Source: Climacteris rufus
Taxonomy: Eukaryota; Chordata; Aves; Passeriformes; Climacteridae
Assembly: GCA_013398175.1 (NCBI GenBank)
Contig: VZRZ01007319.1
Coordinates: 1,763,159-1,827,158 of the forward strand
Direction of reading: 5' to 3'
Length of the DNA: 64,000 nucleotides
Made by a program: the position numbers and the translations under genes. Shown here piece after piece: positions 1 through 10,989 of this stretch. Numbering within the stretch: the first letter of the stretch is position 1; each line of letters begins with the position of its first letter. A model generated the notes under the pieces. That model did not search any database. It was not told the origin of the DNA and saw only the letters and a program-made list of their open reading frames with translations.

Positions 1-2040
1 GCAATTTACATTTTGGAGTTAAAAGAAAGACGGCATGTATGTTACACAGAGGAAAATACAAAGAAAGAATTACTTCAACAGCTATGAAAACCCCTTGGGA
101 AAATAGTATTTCTGTTTGAATGTGTTTCTTCCTATTTCTTTCCCCTTCTGGAAAGAATTACTACTTTTTTTTTTTTCTTTTTAACAAGTATACACATATA
201 ATATACACGTATGAACTGCATTTAAAATTGTTCAATAAAATTACTACATTAAAGAAACCACACACATTTCCAAGAGAATCAAGAAAGACAGACAGACCCT
301 GTTCTCACACACCAGAAACACTGCCAGATACACAGGATTGCCCAAAGTCACAGAACAAAGAAAACTCACGCAGATGAGCAACATGTGGCAAACCTTTAAT
401 CAGGCATTTTTTTCTATGCGTGCTAACACCAGCAAAAGGCAGCACCGGGAATGTCAATAATTCACAGAGCAGAACAAAACCAGCCCTGACAGCACGAGGG
501 CATCTCGCAGTGCCAGCAAACCACAGCACTGCACAAGCTGAAGAAGAAACACCTTTGAAAATCAAAACCATAAAGCATCTTGGATGATGTGTTCAGATGA
601 TCTGGGATCTTAAAGGAAGAAAAAAGAAATCAGTTCTATTGTAACTCAAACAAGCAAATGGCAGGCAGACATCCAAGACTGCCTACAGAAGATATCCATC
701 AAGACAAACAGAGAGAGGTGGCTTACCAAAAGGAAGTTTTTGGCTTTCTCCCAGAGAAGGAGGACAGCAGGAGTTCCCCAAGTACAAAGAAAGGACAACC
801 TACAGGTAACTCATCCTCCTTCCCAAGGATCTTGCCATCCCTCAGCTGTGCCATGCTGGCATGGCGTGCACACACACAGAGTACACGGGCACTGTCCAGG
901 AAGCATTTCCAGGCTCAGATCTGGAGACACGTAAGGAGCAAAGGAGCGAGGGGGCAGCATGGTCTCCCCATGAGCTACAGGAGAGCCAGAGCAGCTCCAC
1001 GACTCTCTGCTCCCTTCTCACTGGGGTCACTCTGTGTAGCTCCATGGCACTCCAGTCAGCTACACAGCAGAGAGCCAAGGCACGTGCTCCTAATTTAGGT
1101 TAGGCAGAGTGGTGGCATCAGTTAGAAAGAACAAATTTTCCTGCTCCCCCACTCTCCAAAAGCTGACAGAAAAAGGAGTTGGGGAAAGTACTTCACAGAT
1201 TTTAGAAGAAATTCAGAGTGCAAGGGAGGGGTATATCTGTAGCCAAACATGAGTCAAACTGGCCACGATGATAGACAGAAATATTTCATAAAACTGCTGC
1301 TGGGACTTTTATTGTACTTTTAAAAATTCTCCTGAAGGCAAGGCTTTGTTCAGTTTTTGCTCATTAGATTTCTGCAGTTTCTACCCTATATTGGGCTATC
1401 TGACATTGTACGTTGCTCTAACCCACACAGACACATCAGCCCTGAATCAGAAACCTGAAAGGAGCTGCAAGATCAGCCTAAATCCGTTTTTGTGTTGCAG
1501 CTTTGTTCTCTCTTTTCACCTCTGATCCGGCAAATTAAATTCTGTTTAACCTAAGAGTTGATACTGTTACTGATTTGCATGTACTTATTACAGACGCATA
1601 TGTGGATCGTCTGAGAGTGAACATTTTTCAGAGTGATCTGATGAAGATTAAGGTAATTTACTTGATAAATCCATAAACATAAACTTAAAAAAATATTTCA
1701 AAGCATATCACTGCTAAAGCCCTCACATTATTTAGATTCTAATCTATGTCTTTAAGCATTAAGTAGACCTGCATTTTCAGACTTAACATTTTCATCTTCC
1801 TCCTTTCCTCTGCACACTCTCAGCCATACTAAATTTCTCGGTGAGAGCTTCTGCTGCCCATTAACAGCTCAGTGCACAAGATCATAGAGTTATCACAGCC
1901 ATTTTAGACAGCACAAAATCCAAGAACAGAGCTTGAAAAACCCCACAAAACCCCAACGAAACAGGGAGCCTGATTTAGAGAAAATGGCTTAACATGCCTT
2001 ATGAGCTTTTGTTTGTCTATTTTAATGAACAATGCATTGC
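1..2040. other. No gene seen; AT-rich non-coding DNA
   Basis: Contains a T-run near 166-178, a CACGTG E-box at 1081-1086 and a moderately GC-rich patch at about 660-1100. Short open frames there overlap one another on both strands and match nothing I recognise. Read as intron or intergenic DNA. Confidence 0.6.
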
Positions 2041-2566
2041 AGGGGATGAAGGCTGATTTATAAAGAGCCACGGATGTTCCCGCACAGAAGGCAATCAGTT
2101 CCCAGTTTAATTATTCAGTGTGAAAACAGAATTCCCTTTAACCATTTCGAACATGGCCTTTTCGTTTGAGTTAAATGCCTCGGTGTGCTGCATTTGCCTC
2201 GGCCCTGGTTAAAGGATCATGTCAGAAGTCTTGCTGGAGCCACAAGAGAAGCAGGACGACCTACTGCACAGCAAGGTTAAAGACAGCAGACACCATTTAC
2301 TTCTTCTCTACTGCTTATTATGTTGCACACTTCTGCCATTTAATTTCTACCCATACGTAAGTGGCTTACGCATTCCTTCGTTAAAACCACCTGCCTACAC
2401 TTCGCAAGCATTTTACCTTTTCAGCTCAATCTCTTCAATTCCACCTCCCCAATCACTTAAAAAAAAACCAGAAAGTCTATCCCTCTATTCACTGAATGAT
2501 TCATTTCCAGCCAGCTTTTTATTCCGTCAGTATTCGGAGATGAGCAAAAATGAACAGTTTTAGAGC

Positions 2567-2574
2567 TGACGTCA
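2567..2574. promoter_or_regulatory. Isolated perfect CRE palindrome
   Basis: TGACGTCA within GAGCTGACGTCAGACC. It lies about 61 kb from the promoter CREs in CpG-poor DNA, where the central CpG would normally decay to TG or CA. Its survival is a weak hint of function. The neighbouring 1-1.5 kb also holds a POU octamer and a CpG cluster. Confidence 0.4.
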
Positions 2575-3329
2575 GACCACTAAATTCTGTAGGAACAACA
2601 GAGAACTTTCCTAATTATATTTCGTTCTGTTCTGCACCATTTTATTTTATTTCTGCCTGACTATCGTCATGCTGTAGCAGAACATGAAAAGGTTTGCGAG
2701 AGCCAGGCTGGGTGATGCCCGTGTCTTTTTTCCTCAGTAGTTACAGTTAATTTATAACCCAGTAACGTGCATGTCTCGTTCAGATTATTCCTTCCAACGT
2801 GCATTACTCAAAAATTAATTTTATCTTCCAGCAAGCTGCCCACGGAGCCTACCGGGGCTGTATATCACATAAGCGAGGAAGGAAGACACTTATTTGGTCT
2901 CTGGGCTTCAGTCTGTAACTGCATGACCACAGAATACAGGAACAGCACAAGCTGGCTGCAGATAAGGAGAGTGGGGCGAGCTCCAAAGCCTCTCCGAAGC
3001 AAGCGTGCTTTATGGCAGACAGCCCCTCCACGCCTTTTCGGTGCAAGCAGGGGTGGAGGAAGACACTCTGCAGCAATGGGGCCCCAGGCTGCCAGGGAAT
3101 TCACACATGAAGAGCCCCTGGCCAAAGAGGCCACAAGCTGTCAGGGGCTTGTTGATGTGATGGGGTCTGAGCCGTATTTATAACCTTAATCCCGCTCTAA
3201 AGCAGGCGAGCTTGGTGTGTCATTTTTTCGGTTTATTTTTTTAAGTAAATCTCTGTGTATACACTTGCAGAGCTCTATAAATAAAAAACATGTGCATTTA
3301 TCTCCAATTAAACTCCTATGTAAATTTAT

Positions 3330-3337
3330 ATGCAAAT
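3330..3337 (+). promoter_or_regulatory. POU octamer site
   Basis: ATGCAAAT, the consensus octamer bound by POU-domain proteins (OCT/BRN), directly followed by TAAG so that a homeodomain TAA core abuts it. The surrounding 3280-3345 is AT-rich. A perfect octamer is expected by chance about once or twice in 64 kb, so this is only suggestive. Confidence 0.3.
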
Positions 3338-3510
3338 TAAGTGCAACCCTCAGGCTGCTGGCAAGGTGCCAGTTCAGTTCATCCCCCTGGTACAGCAAAT
3401 TCCACACCACCATCGATGGGATGTGACCTTCCAGTTTAGCTAGGAGAAAGCACGGATGGTCTCATGCAGGGGAGAAGGAAACCAGGAGGGATTGCAGGTT
3501 TTGAAACCTC

Positions 3511-3656
3511 CGAACGCGTCGCGTCCCCACCGTCAGGAAAAGAACGCACGTCACTCAAATGCAAGGGAAAACGAGACTGAATGTGTCATTTCGTGACGAG
3601 CAGATTTCTCTCGAGCTCTTCTCCTCCCCACCCCCGGCTCTTCAACACTTCACCCG
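3511..3656. promoter_or_regulatory. Isolated CpG cluster with CRE half-sites
   Basis: I count 14 CpG dinucleotides between 3511 and 3656 (for example GAACGCGTCGCG at 3513-3524), in a region where whole 300-base stretches carry only one or two. It is too short for a classic CpG island. Three CRE half-sites fall inside: CGTCA at 3531 and 3549, and TGACG at 3594. No ATG-led frame or donor of note is present. It could be an orphan CpG element acting as an enhancer, an alternative first exon, or simply a slowly evolving patch. Confidence 0.4.
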
Positions 3657-3779
3657 AGCCTGCACAGTAAGAGCCAAAACCTTTTGTAGGCTCTGCACAC
3701 AGGTGCAGTAGCAACACCTCTCCCAAAAAAACACCAGGATGACAGGCAATACAGGGGAAGGGGGAAAAAAAAAGAAAAA

Positions 3780-4075
3780 CCCGGATTTGAAAAGCACATT
3801 AATCTGCTTGACAAGCCATGAACCACATCGCCACTTTAATTAGAAGCAGAATCTGTGGAAGCAGAGGGAACACGGAGGTGCAAGCATTTATAACAAAAAA
3901 GGGACTTGTGATTTAATGACCTCCTCTGCTAGTTTAAAAATTAATGGGGCCAAATCAGATTAAAGCATTTTTAATACAAACCAGTCCAACATTTATCACT
4001 GGTGTTAACTGTAAGGTGGTTCCCCCATCATTTCAGCAGAATAAGAAATTCTGCTCCTTTTTCATCTAGGCTGGC
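3780..4075. other. AT-rich stretch with repeated TAAT cores, conserved-element candidate
   Basis: The stretch is dense in homeodomain-type cores: TTAATTAG at 3836-3843, then ATTTAATGA, AAATTAATGG, GATTAAAG and TTTTAATAC within the next 150 bases, along with an unbroken low-complexity-free texture. No frame is open across it. This texture is typical of vertebrate conserved non-coding elements, but conservation cannot be judged from one sequence, so this is inference. Confidence 0.25.
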
Positions 4076-4442
4076 TCCAAAATTAATGCTTAAAGCCACC
4101 TTGTATTTAAGGTAGTTCTGCTGTGGTCCAATGCGTACTGCTGAGTATCAGTCTCAAACTGCAGTTATTTAGGACGACTCTTCCCTGTCTCACGGCTTTA
4201 GGCACAGCCTGGGAAGGGAGACTGAGAAACCCCAGCCCACCTTCAGACGGTGATGACAGAGGAGCTAGCTCTCTCCACACCTACAGGGCAGTGGGTTTTT
4301 TCCCCTTTCCTCACTCCAACACTTCTTGCTCTGAGGGGCTATTTTTTTGCGTGCTTATTTTAACCCAGGCCAATGCAATGCTCTGTTCCAGCAGTCTAAG
4401 GAATAATTTGCGGGCACAAGTGGGAAGCAGCACACTCATGGC

Positions 4443-4479
4443 TGGATGGACATGGACAGAGGGATAGATGGATGGATGT
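4443..4479 (+). repeat. Short degenerate TGGA/GATG tetranucleotide repeat
   Basis: Runs of GGATGGACATGGACAG are followed by GATAGATGGATGGATG, an imperfect (GATG)n microsatellite of about 37 bases. Confidence 0.7.
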
Positions 4480-5215
4480 TGCCCACCTAGCCTCAGGAAG
4501 GCACCAAAGCCCCTCACATACCAATGGGCACTTCCTTGCATCAAAACCTGCCTTTGATTTAGAGTTTGTGATTTACCACCACCATCACAGAGAAAGGGAG
4601 GAAGCACAGCAAGTGATATCCTGATGGGGGAAAAAAAATCTTTTTGAACGTGGCATTTTTGCAGTGCTTTGAAGGCAGGGTCAGCCTGGAGAGATGCATG
4701 TGCCAAGAGTGTGGCTTTCCACATTAAACCTTTCAGGAAAAAAAAATTAAGACCATCTTGCAAACACTGGTCAATGGCAAGGTGATGGAAGAGCCACAGT
4801 TGCAACATGCTGCTGCTCGTATTCCTCTCCTTCTGCTCTACCACTTCAGTTTGGTTTCAGTGAGAAGAAATATGAAAGTAATCATCTGAACCTCATTCTT
4901 CCTCACAGAAAAATTTTAACTTATTCCTTTAGAAAAGTAATTGACTAAACTGGGCGTACAAAATTCTGGGATAGTCAGAACACTGAAAAAGTGAACCAAC
5001 TACAAAAAAAGGCTAATTTCCTTTGGACAGGTATATAAAAACCTCTACAGTTTAAAAGTTAATGTCACAACTTCAAATAACTCTTTCAAACCAAGTTACC
5101 AAGACTGTAGGAATGAACCTCATTTATAAACTCAGGTGATTTATTTCTCAAGCGTGTGAGATTTACATTTGCTTGCTTAATGCTGAGGATCAAATTTTCT
5201 TGAGGCATATGAGCC

Positions 5216-5254
5216 ATTTACAGAGAAATATTCTTAATTTACAGAGAAATATTC
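5216..5254 (+). repeat. Two-copy tandem duplication, 21-base period
   Basis: ATTTACAGAGAAATATTC occurs at 5216-5233 and again, identically, at 5237-5254, separated by TTA. This gives a period of 21 bases. The match is perfect over 18 bases, so the duplication is recent or conserved. Confidence 0.85.
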
Positions 5255-5259
5255 AAAGT

Positions 5260-8200
5260 GCAGCACAACTTGAGTTTTACTTCTTACACATGCACGGTGC
5301 CCTTCAAGAAATGAGTAGCACAGAAGAGTCTTTGAGCTACTCAATGAAAACCAGATTAGATCAATCCAACACATTCCTGGGGTGTACAATGTCACTGATG
5401 AGAAACACAAATGAACTCAACCCCAAACCTGGTATTTTGCTCTCTCTCCCACCATAGTAATGCTATGTCTCAAGCCAGAAAAGAAACCCCTCTGCCTGTC
5501 CCAGCTGTGGCACAAGATGGACTCTGCTTCCCAAAGGGCAACTGACCTAAACCCACTCACCCCCAGCACATCTGGACACCCGTGTGCAGCTGCCTGCACT
5601 GCATCTGTACAGCACCGAAATTAAACCTACACAAGTCTATTAAACAGCAGCAAGTAGTTAAGCTGCAGAGAAACAGCCAATTACACCACTCCACTTAGCA
5701 GGTAAACGATCTTATCTCTTCCACTGCTTCCTTGGAAAAACACACAAAGCTGGGAGAGGAGGAAAAGCACAGGGAGAGCAATTTTTGGCAGTGACAACTG
5801 TCAGAGGGAGCTTGGTTTGAAAAGAAATATTAAAAGCTTTTCCCCACTTGGACCTTAATGGCATAGAGGGTGCTTCATGTTATGTATTAAAGCAACATCT
5901 ATTTTTAAAAACCTAAGAATATAGTATCAGTACATAGTGCCTCAGGGTTTACATCAATTTCCTGCTTATTAATTAATTGGCTTGTTAATACAACAATTTG
6001 CAGGCCCATACTGCCTAGTGAGCTCAAGGAGCCTGTGTTCTCCCTGCCAAGATCAATGTGCATTAGTCTAAACTCTCTGATGTAGAGCAGACTCTACTTC
6101 TGTCAGAGATAACTGAGAAGCGACATTAACTCTTAGAAACATCTGCTCAATATAGGAGTGACAAACGAAAAACAAGGCATAAAGCTAAACTCCCAAATGC
6201 CATCATTTAAGGGGTTAGATGAAACAACACTTGCAACACCAGTTAAAAAAACAGGGGGGAGGATCCCCACAAAAAGAACACTGACTTTACCAGCAATGCT
6301 ATCAGTGAAATGTAAAAACAAGAGATCTATAACCATCTTGCAGATCAGACATAAACCCCCTTATAATTCCAGCATTCCTTACAGTCTGGACCTCTAGATA
6401 ACACAAACCTCATATTACTGAAGTGTATCAGTAGAAAACACTCACCTGGCTGCAATGTGAATACAAATAACCAATATTTGAGGTACCTCCTAACACACCA
6501 GCTTTGTTCTTTGGGTCACACTAACGTTAGCCCAGTTAGGTCTTTTCACTGAGCACATACCCATTCTCAAATATTCATGGATAAATTTAAGAGGCATCAG
6601 GATGCAGCATATTTATGTATTGTTTGTGCCTCTGTTTTACGAGTGTCCTTAGTTCTTATCAAGTCTTCTCCATCAATCCAAACTAGCCATCCCACTGATT
6701 AATAGAATACCAAATAACCTTCCAGAAATCAATATTCTTAAACTCCACTTGTTTACAATTGTTGCTTGCAGCTGTTTGGGTTTTTTTTTTCCCCATTAAT
6801 TCATTTATTTACATAAACACCTTTGGAAGGAAATCTTCCAGTGATGCTAAAACTTACGGGGGTACGGTTTCATGCTTCACTTAAGCTGATTTAAAGCAGG
6901 GTATTGGTGCCATGGGCACTCCTGCTTTCCACTGAACTATTCCTACTTTTTTTTATAGCCAAATGCTGACTATAACACAGGAACGAGGGACAAGCTCTCA
7001 GTGAGGAGGGGAAGAGCAGATCTCAGACTGGTATAAATCAATCAGGATATCGCATCCCAATTCCTACAACAAAATCCTTGCACCTATTCCCTTTGGTCCT
7101 CCCATCTCTGCACCAACCAGCATGAAACTCCTACAGCACCTCCATGCTGCGTCTGCTTACTTTATCTCCAGGAACAGACAAGATGTTTTCTAGGTCAAAT
7201 CCCCAGTACCAAACTGCCAGAAAGGCAACAGTGTTTTTCTCAATGCCTTCACTTTCATAACCTGCAACCCTGCAGGGAAAGCAGCACATGGGAAAATGCA
7301 GAGCTGGAGTACACAGGGCAGGCAGCCTTTCTCCATCTAAGCCTTCCTGCAGGGATATCCTGTCGAAAGGCAGAAATTTTGGAAGCTGGATATGGGTTGC
7401 AGAACCATGTAACTGTTGAGAAAAAATTGACAAAGAAGCAGCATGTGCATGTATGTCTGAAATCATCTCTCTATAAATGTCTGTATATACACACAGTTAT
7501 CTCCTCAACAGGCTCACTTTCAGATTATGGGGAAAAATAACAACTGCAGCCTGCTATCAACATATTCATCAACAGCAGAGCAGGAATTAAAGTATCAATT
7601 ATCTACCCAGATTTTAAACTCAAACTTCTCCAATTCTTGACACACAAAACAAGCAGAGTTCTTTGCCATGAGAATCAAAAATGTAACTCACAATTTTAAA
7701 ATTACTCAGTGGTGAATAAATTCCTTCCAACTGTGTGCCAAACTTCAGTTTCCAAAAGGTAATTTTATGGATGAGGCCAAAAATCATTTCTAATATGAAT
7801 TTCAAAGGATATCACTACAAAAATCAATTGTGAAGTCAATGCACAGAAGCAGACATGATTTTTTTATAATATTTCCATTACCTTCCTCTATATTAAAACA
7901 CAGAACATCTAAAAAACTATACATTGTCCTGACTTTCATTCTCTCTAGGCCAGTGCTCCACCAGACAGCACAGGGACCAAACAGAGTAGTTGTTTTACTT
8001 TTGCAACACCAGAAGACGAGATGCAAGAGCTCTTTCACAGCCTAACTGGAAGAAGGGGTGGTACAAACCACCTACCCTGCAGCACAAACTTTATGTGATG
8101 GTTCCTTGGAAAAGGACAACAAAATGGAGTGGCATTGCAGCCACATAAGATAAAACACTTCAGTGAGACTGAGCTGTACAAACTGGATAGTGACCCCAAA

Positions 8201-8990
8201 GCCTTTACTCTTCAGCATGGACCTCCTGCACTCACAGGAATGGAGCTTCAGAGTTTCAGCCTCGGTTTTAACCCAGTCACTGGGGAAAGCACCATCCCCT
8301 GGCCACCTCCTGATCAGAGCAGTTAACACCACCACTTATTAGCCCATAAAAACCCAGACCTCTAACACAAAAATTGTACCCTGAATAGGACATGGTAATG
8401 CAACTGGAGACAAATGTTAAATCTCCAAGTCACAAAAGAGATGGGAAGAAAAACCACACTGGCAGACACAGCCCCTCCAGAAGTCGGTGAGAGAGGGACA
8501 GAAGAAAGAAGCCAAATCATTTTGCAGTCAGAAGGAATGTACCTGCAGGTAAATACTAAGATATGCAGTGATGCAGGGATTGCTGCAAGGATGTAAAACC
8601 CTAGCAAAAGTGACCTCGGTTTCTAAAGGAAGGATTACCAGGCATAAACTGCTTGGCTAAGTAGGAAGGCGAAATAAAGAAAAGTGAAAAATAGGAAACA
8701 CTGACGACATGTCAAATAGCAGATGTTACCAAATACTCTGCCAAAATTACTTTCTGCAATCAGCTGGAGACAGTTCTTGCATGAACTGCCCTCTCAAGTA
8801 CATACATTGCAATTCCTTTTCCCCCACACCATAAACCAGGAGGGGGAAAAACCCCCATCAGTCCAGTTAACTGTTGTGTCTCCAAGAGGGGAACCCAGTG
8901 CATTTGTGAAGCGAGCCCAGCTGTCCTTCAAGCATGAAGCAAAGGTTTAATCAAATACAAGGTGTGCCAGCTTAGCAGAAGCCGTTCTTC
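5260..8990. other. No gene seen
   Basis: AT-rich sequence with a T-run near 6781-6790 and no repeat family I recognise. An 87-residue open frame on the minus strand (8072-8335) and a 65-residue one on the plus strand (8129-8326) overlap antisense and lack convincing splice borders, so neither is called as coding. Confidence 0.6.
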
Positions 8991-8997
8991 ACAGAGC

Positions 8998-9005
8998 TTA
9001 CGTAA
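8998..9005. promoter_or_regulatory. TTACGTAA palindrome (D-box / bZIP type), copy 1
   Basis: TTACGTAA is the consensus palindrome for PAR-bZIP factors (DBP, TEF, HLF) and NFIL3, and is also close to C/EBP and CRE sites. It is one of three perfect copies in the window. A single copy means little by itself. Confidence 0.3.
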
Positions 9006-9009
9006 ACTT

Positions 9010-10890
9010 TTTAAAACACACATAGGAAAACACCTCAGAAGATTTAGAGGATTTGTAAGTTGAATGCCTGATGATACCCTGAAGGGAAGGAGACTTAAAG
9101 ATAAGATGTGGGCTTGACCTTACACCGAAGGAATCCTCCAGCAGAAGAGAAAGCTCCGTATTCGAGGGAGAGGAAATGCAACAGTATCCCCAACATTTTG
9201 CCACGAACTGCCACGAGCATCACTAGAATTCGACTCCCTTGTGTACTTACAGCACATAGAAATACAGGCATATTCATTCACTCATATCCAATTAAGAGTG
9301 AAAGACATCACCCTAACTGCCTTGGGAATGAGCCCTTGTTAACCTCCTGCTCTCCAGCGAGTTCGCCTACCAATGCCTCCCCACCCTGCGAGGCAGGAGC
9401 TGCCAGGAGTAGCTCAGGAGTCTGCCAGCATCCGGACACCGCCACAGCCAAACCTTCTCACAGCCTGTGCCCCAGCCCGCATTTATAACCAGAACTCAGT
9501 ACCGTAATGAAACACTTTAGCTTTCAAAACATGTAATGTTTTCTCAACAGAGATGAACTTAAGTGTCAGGTGTTTCAGTGTCTCGTCTCCTGCCACGACT
9601 GATTTGCAAATGCTCTGTCTACCTATTGAAGAGGCTCACAAAAAAAGAGCTCTTTTAGGGCTGTGTTACTACATATCCAAATTCTCTTTAGACAAGGCAA
9701 AACCAGCACTCCTTGTCTCAAATCTTAGACAATGTCCCCATGTCTTCCTTAAAAGAAAAAAGTCTGAGTAAAAGTGTGCACAAATCCAGAAGTCACAAAG
9801 GGTCAATCTTCAAGCAAACTAAGCAAGCTGTATTTACAAAGTAACATGGAAACCAGGGATCTTAAACACTAGAGCAGATTGACCACAAGTATTAATAAAG
9901 TTTGTGTCATGCCAACATTCCCCTTATAAAACTTGTGTTTTCAGGGCTATGTTCCATACTGAACACATCGTTCACCATTTCAGACCGCAGTGCACCTAGC
10001 AATGACACACTCGGCTTCAGGGTAGCAAGGAATAAATATTTCCCAGTTTAAAAAATAATTAATAATCCTTATTACTTTTCTAAAGGCCTAAATTTTCTCA
10101 ATTCAATTTTAGCTACAGTTGTTACAATATTTTCAGAGCTGAAATTTGACCTCTAAATTAAGGTTTAAGGATAGCAAAATGTTTACTTTCAAAATGTAAG
10201 GATCTTCACTGGAGGCTAAACCTGCAGATCAGCTATTGTGATACTACAGTACTGGGCCAGCAGCAAAGCGTTGAAAAGGCAAAATAGTATTTTTAGTCCA
10301 TCTGGAAAGACACATGAGAAGAAACATTCCAAGAAATAATAAATGTCTTCTGGTATAATGAGATAATCCTTGCTGTTTTCATCATTTTCTTTTAAAATAC
10401 CTTAACAGTGAAAACATTTGCCATGTTCTGACAAAACAACATGCAGGATTTATATTGTCAGATGCATCAAATATATTCATTTTTCAAGAGGTATTTACCA
10501 AGGACACAAAATTTTCCCATATAACATTTTATTTAGCAACATTCATAAGGACATTTCTGAAATGTTCAAAATACTCCTTTCCAAGTACTTCTCCTTTCAG
10601 TCACTATACACTTGCACCAGATATTGAAGTCAGAGGTCTGGACATTACAGGACATGAACGAGTTGTAACAGCCCTCTCAAACCGAGACACCTAAGTACTT
10701 TTAAAGTTAGCCTATGCTTTTTCTAAATAACTTACATATTTTGCAGCCTCTTGCAAAGAAAAAAGTTCAAAATTGAGCTGGTGGGAGAAAATTGGAGGAA
10801 GATTGGTCAATTATATCACAGTTTCAAAGGGAAATCGCAGGAGGTAGCTTCTGCTGAAAAATTTCACAACAGGAAGCATTCATTCACGTT
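9010..10890. other. No gene seen
   Basis: A GC-richer patch at about 9300-9490 is followed by AT-rich DNA to 10890. There are no recognisable exons or transposons. Confidence 0.6.
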
Positions 10891-10898
10891 GCAGTATT

Positions 10899-10985
10899 TA
10901 AAACAAACAAACAAAATCCCCACCTAAAAAAACGCCCTAAAACAAGCCCCAAACAAAAAGACCATACCAACAAACAAAAACACAG
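10899..10985 (+). repeat. A/C-rich simple sequence with AAAC units
   Basis: It begins with (AAAC)n at 10900-10915 and continues as an A/C-dominated strand nearly free of G and T to about 10985. It is a degenerate simple repeat and may be the decayed A-rich tail of an old insertion. Confidence 0.6.
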
Positions 10986-10989
10986 ATGA

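Noticed and set aside
4311..4844. 177-residue open frame on the minus strand, the longest I noted
   Set aside because: With three stops in 64 codons over six frames of 64 kb, about one frame this long is expected by chance. The translation shows no domain and the frame crosses a TGGA microsatellite.
10899..10985. Repetitive A/C-rich block that could suggest an array
   Set aside because: No regular spacer-repeat structure; it is simple-sequence decay, and CRISPR is not expected in vertebrate DNA.
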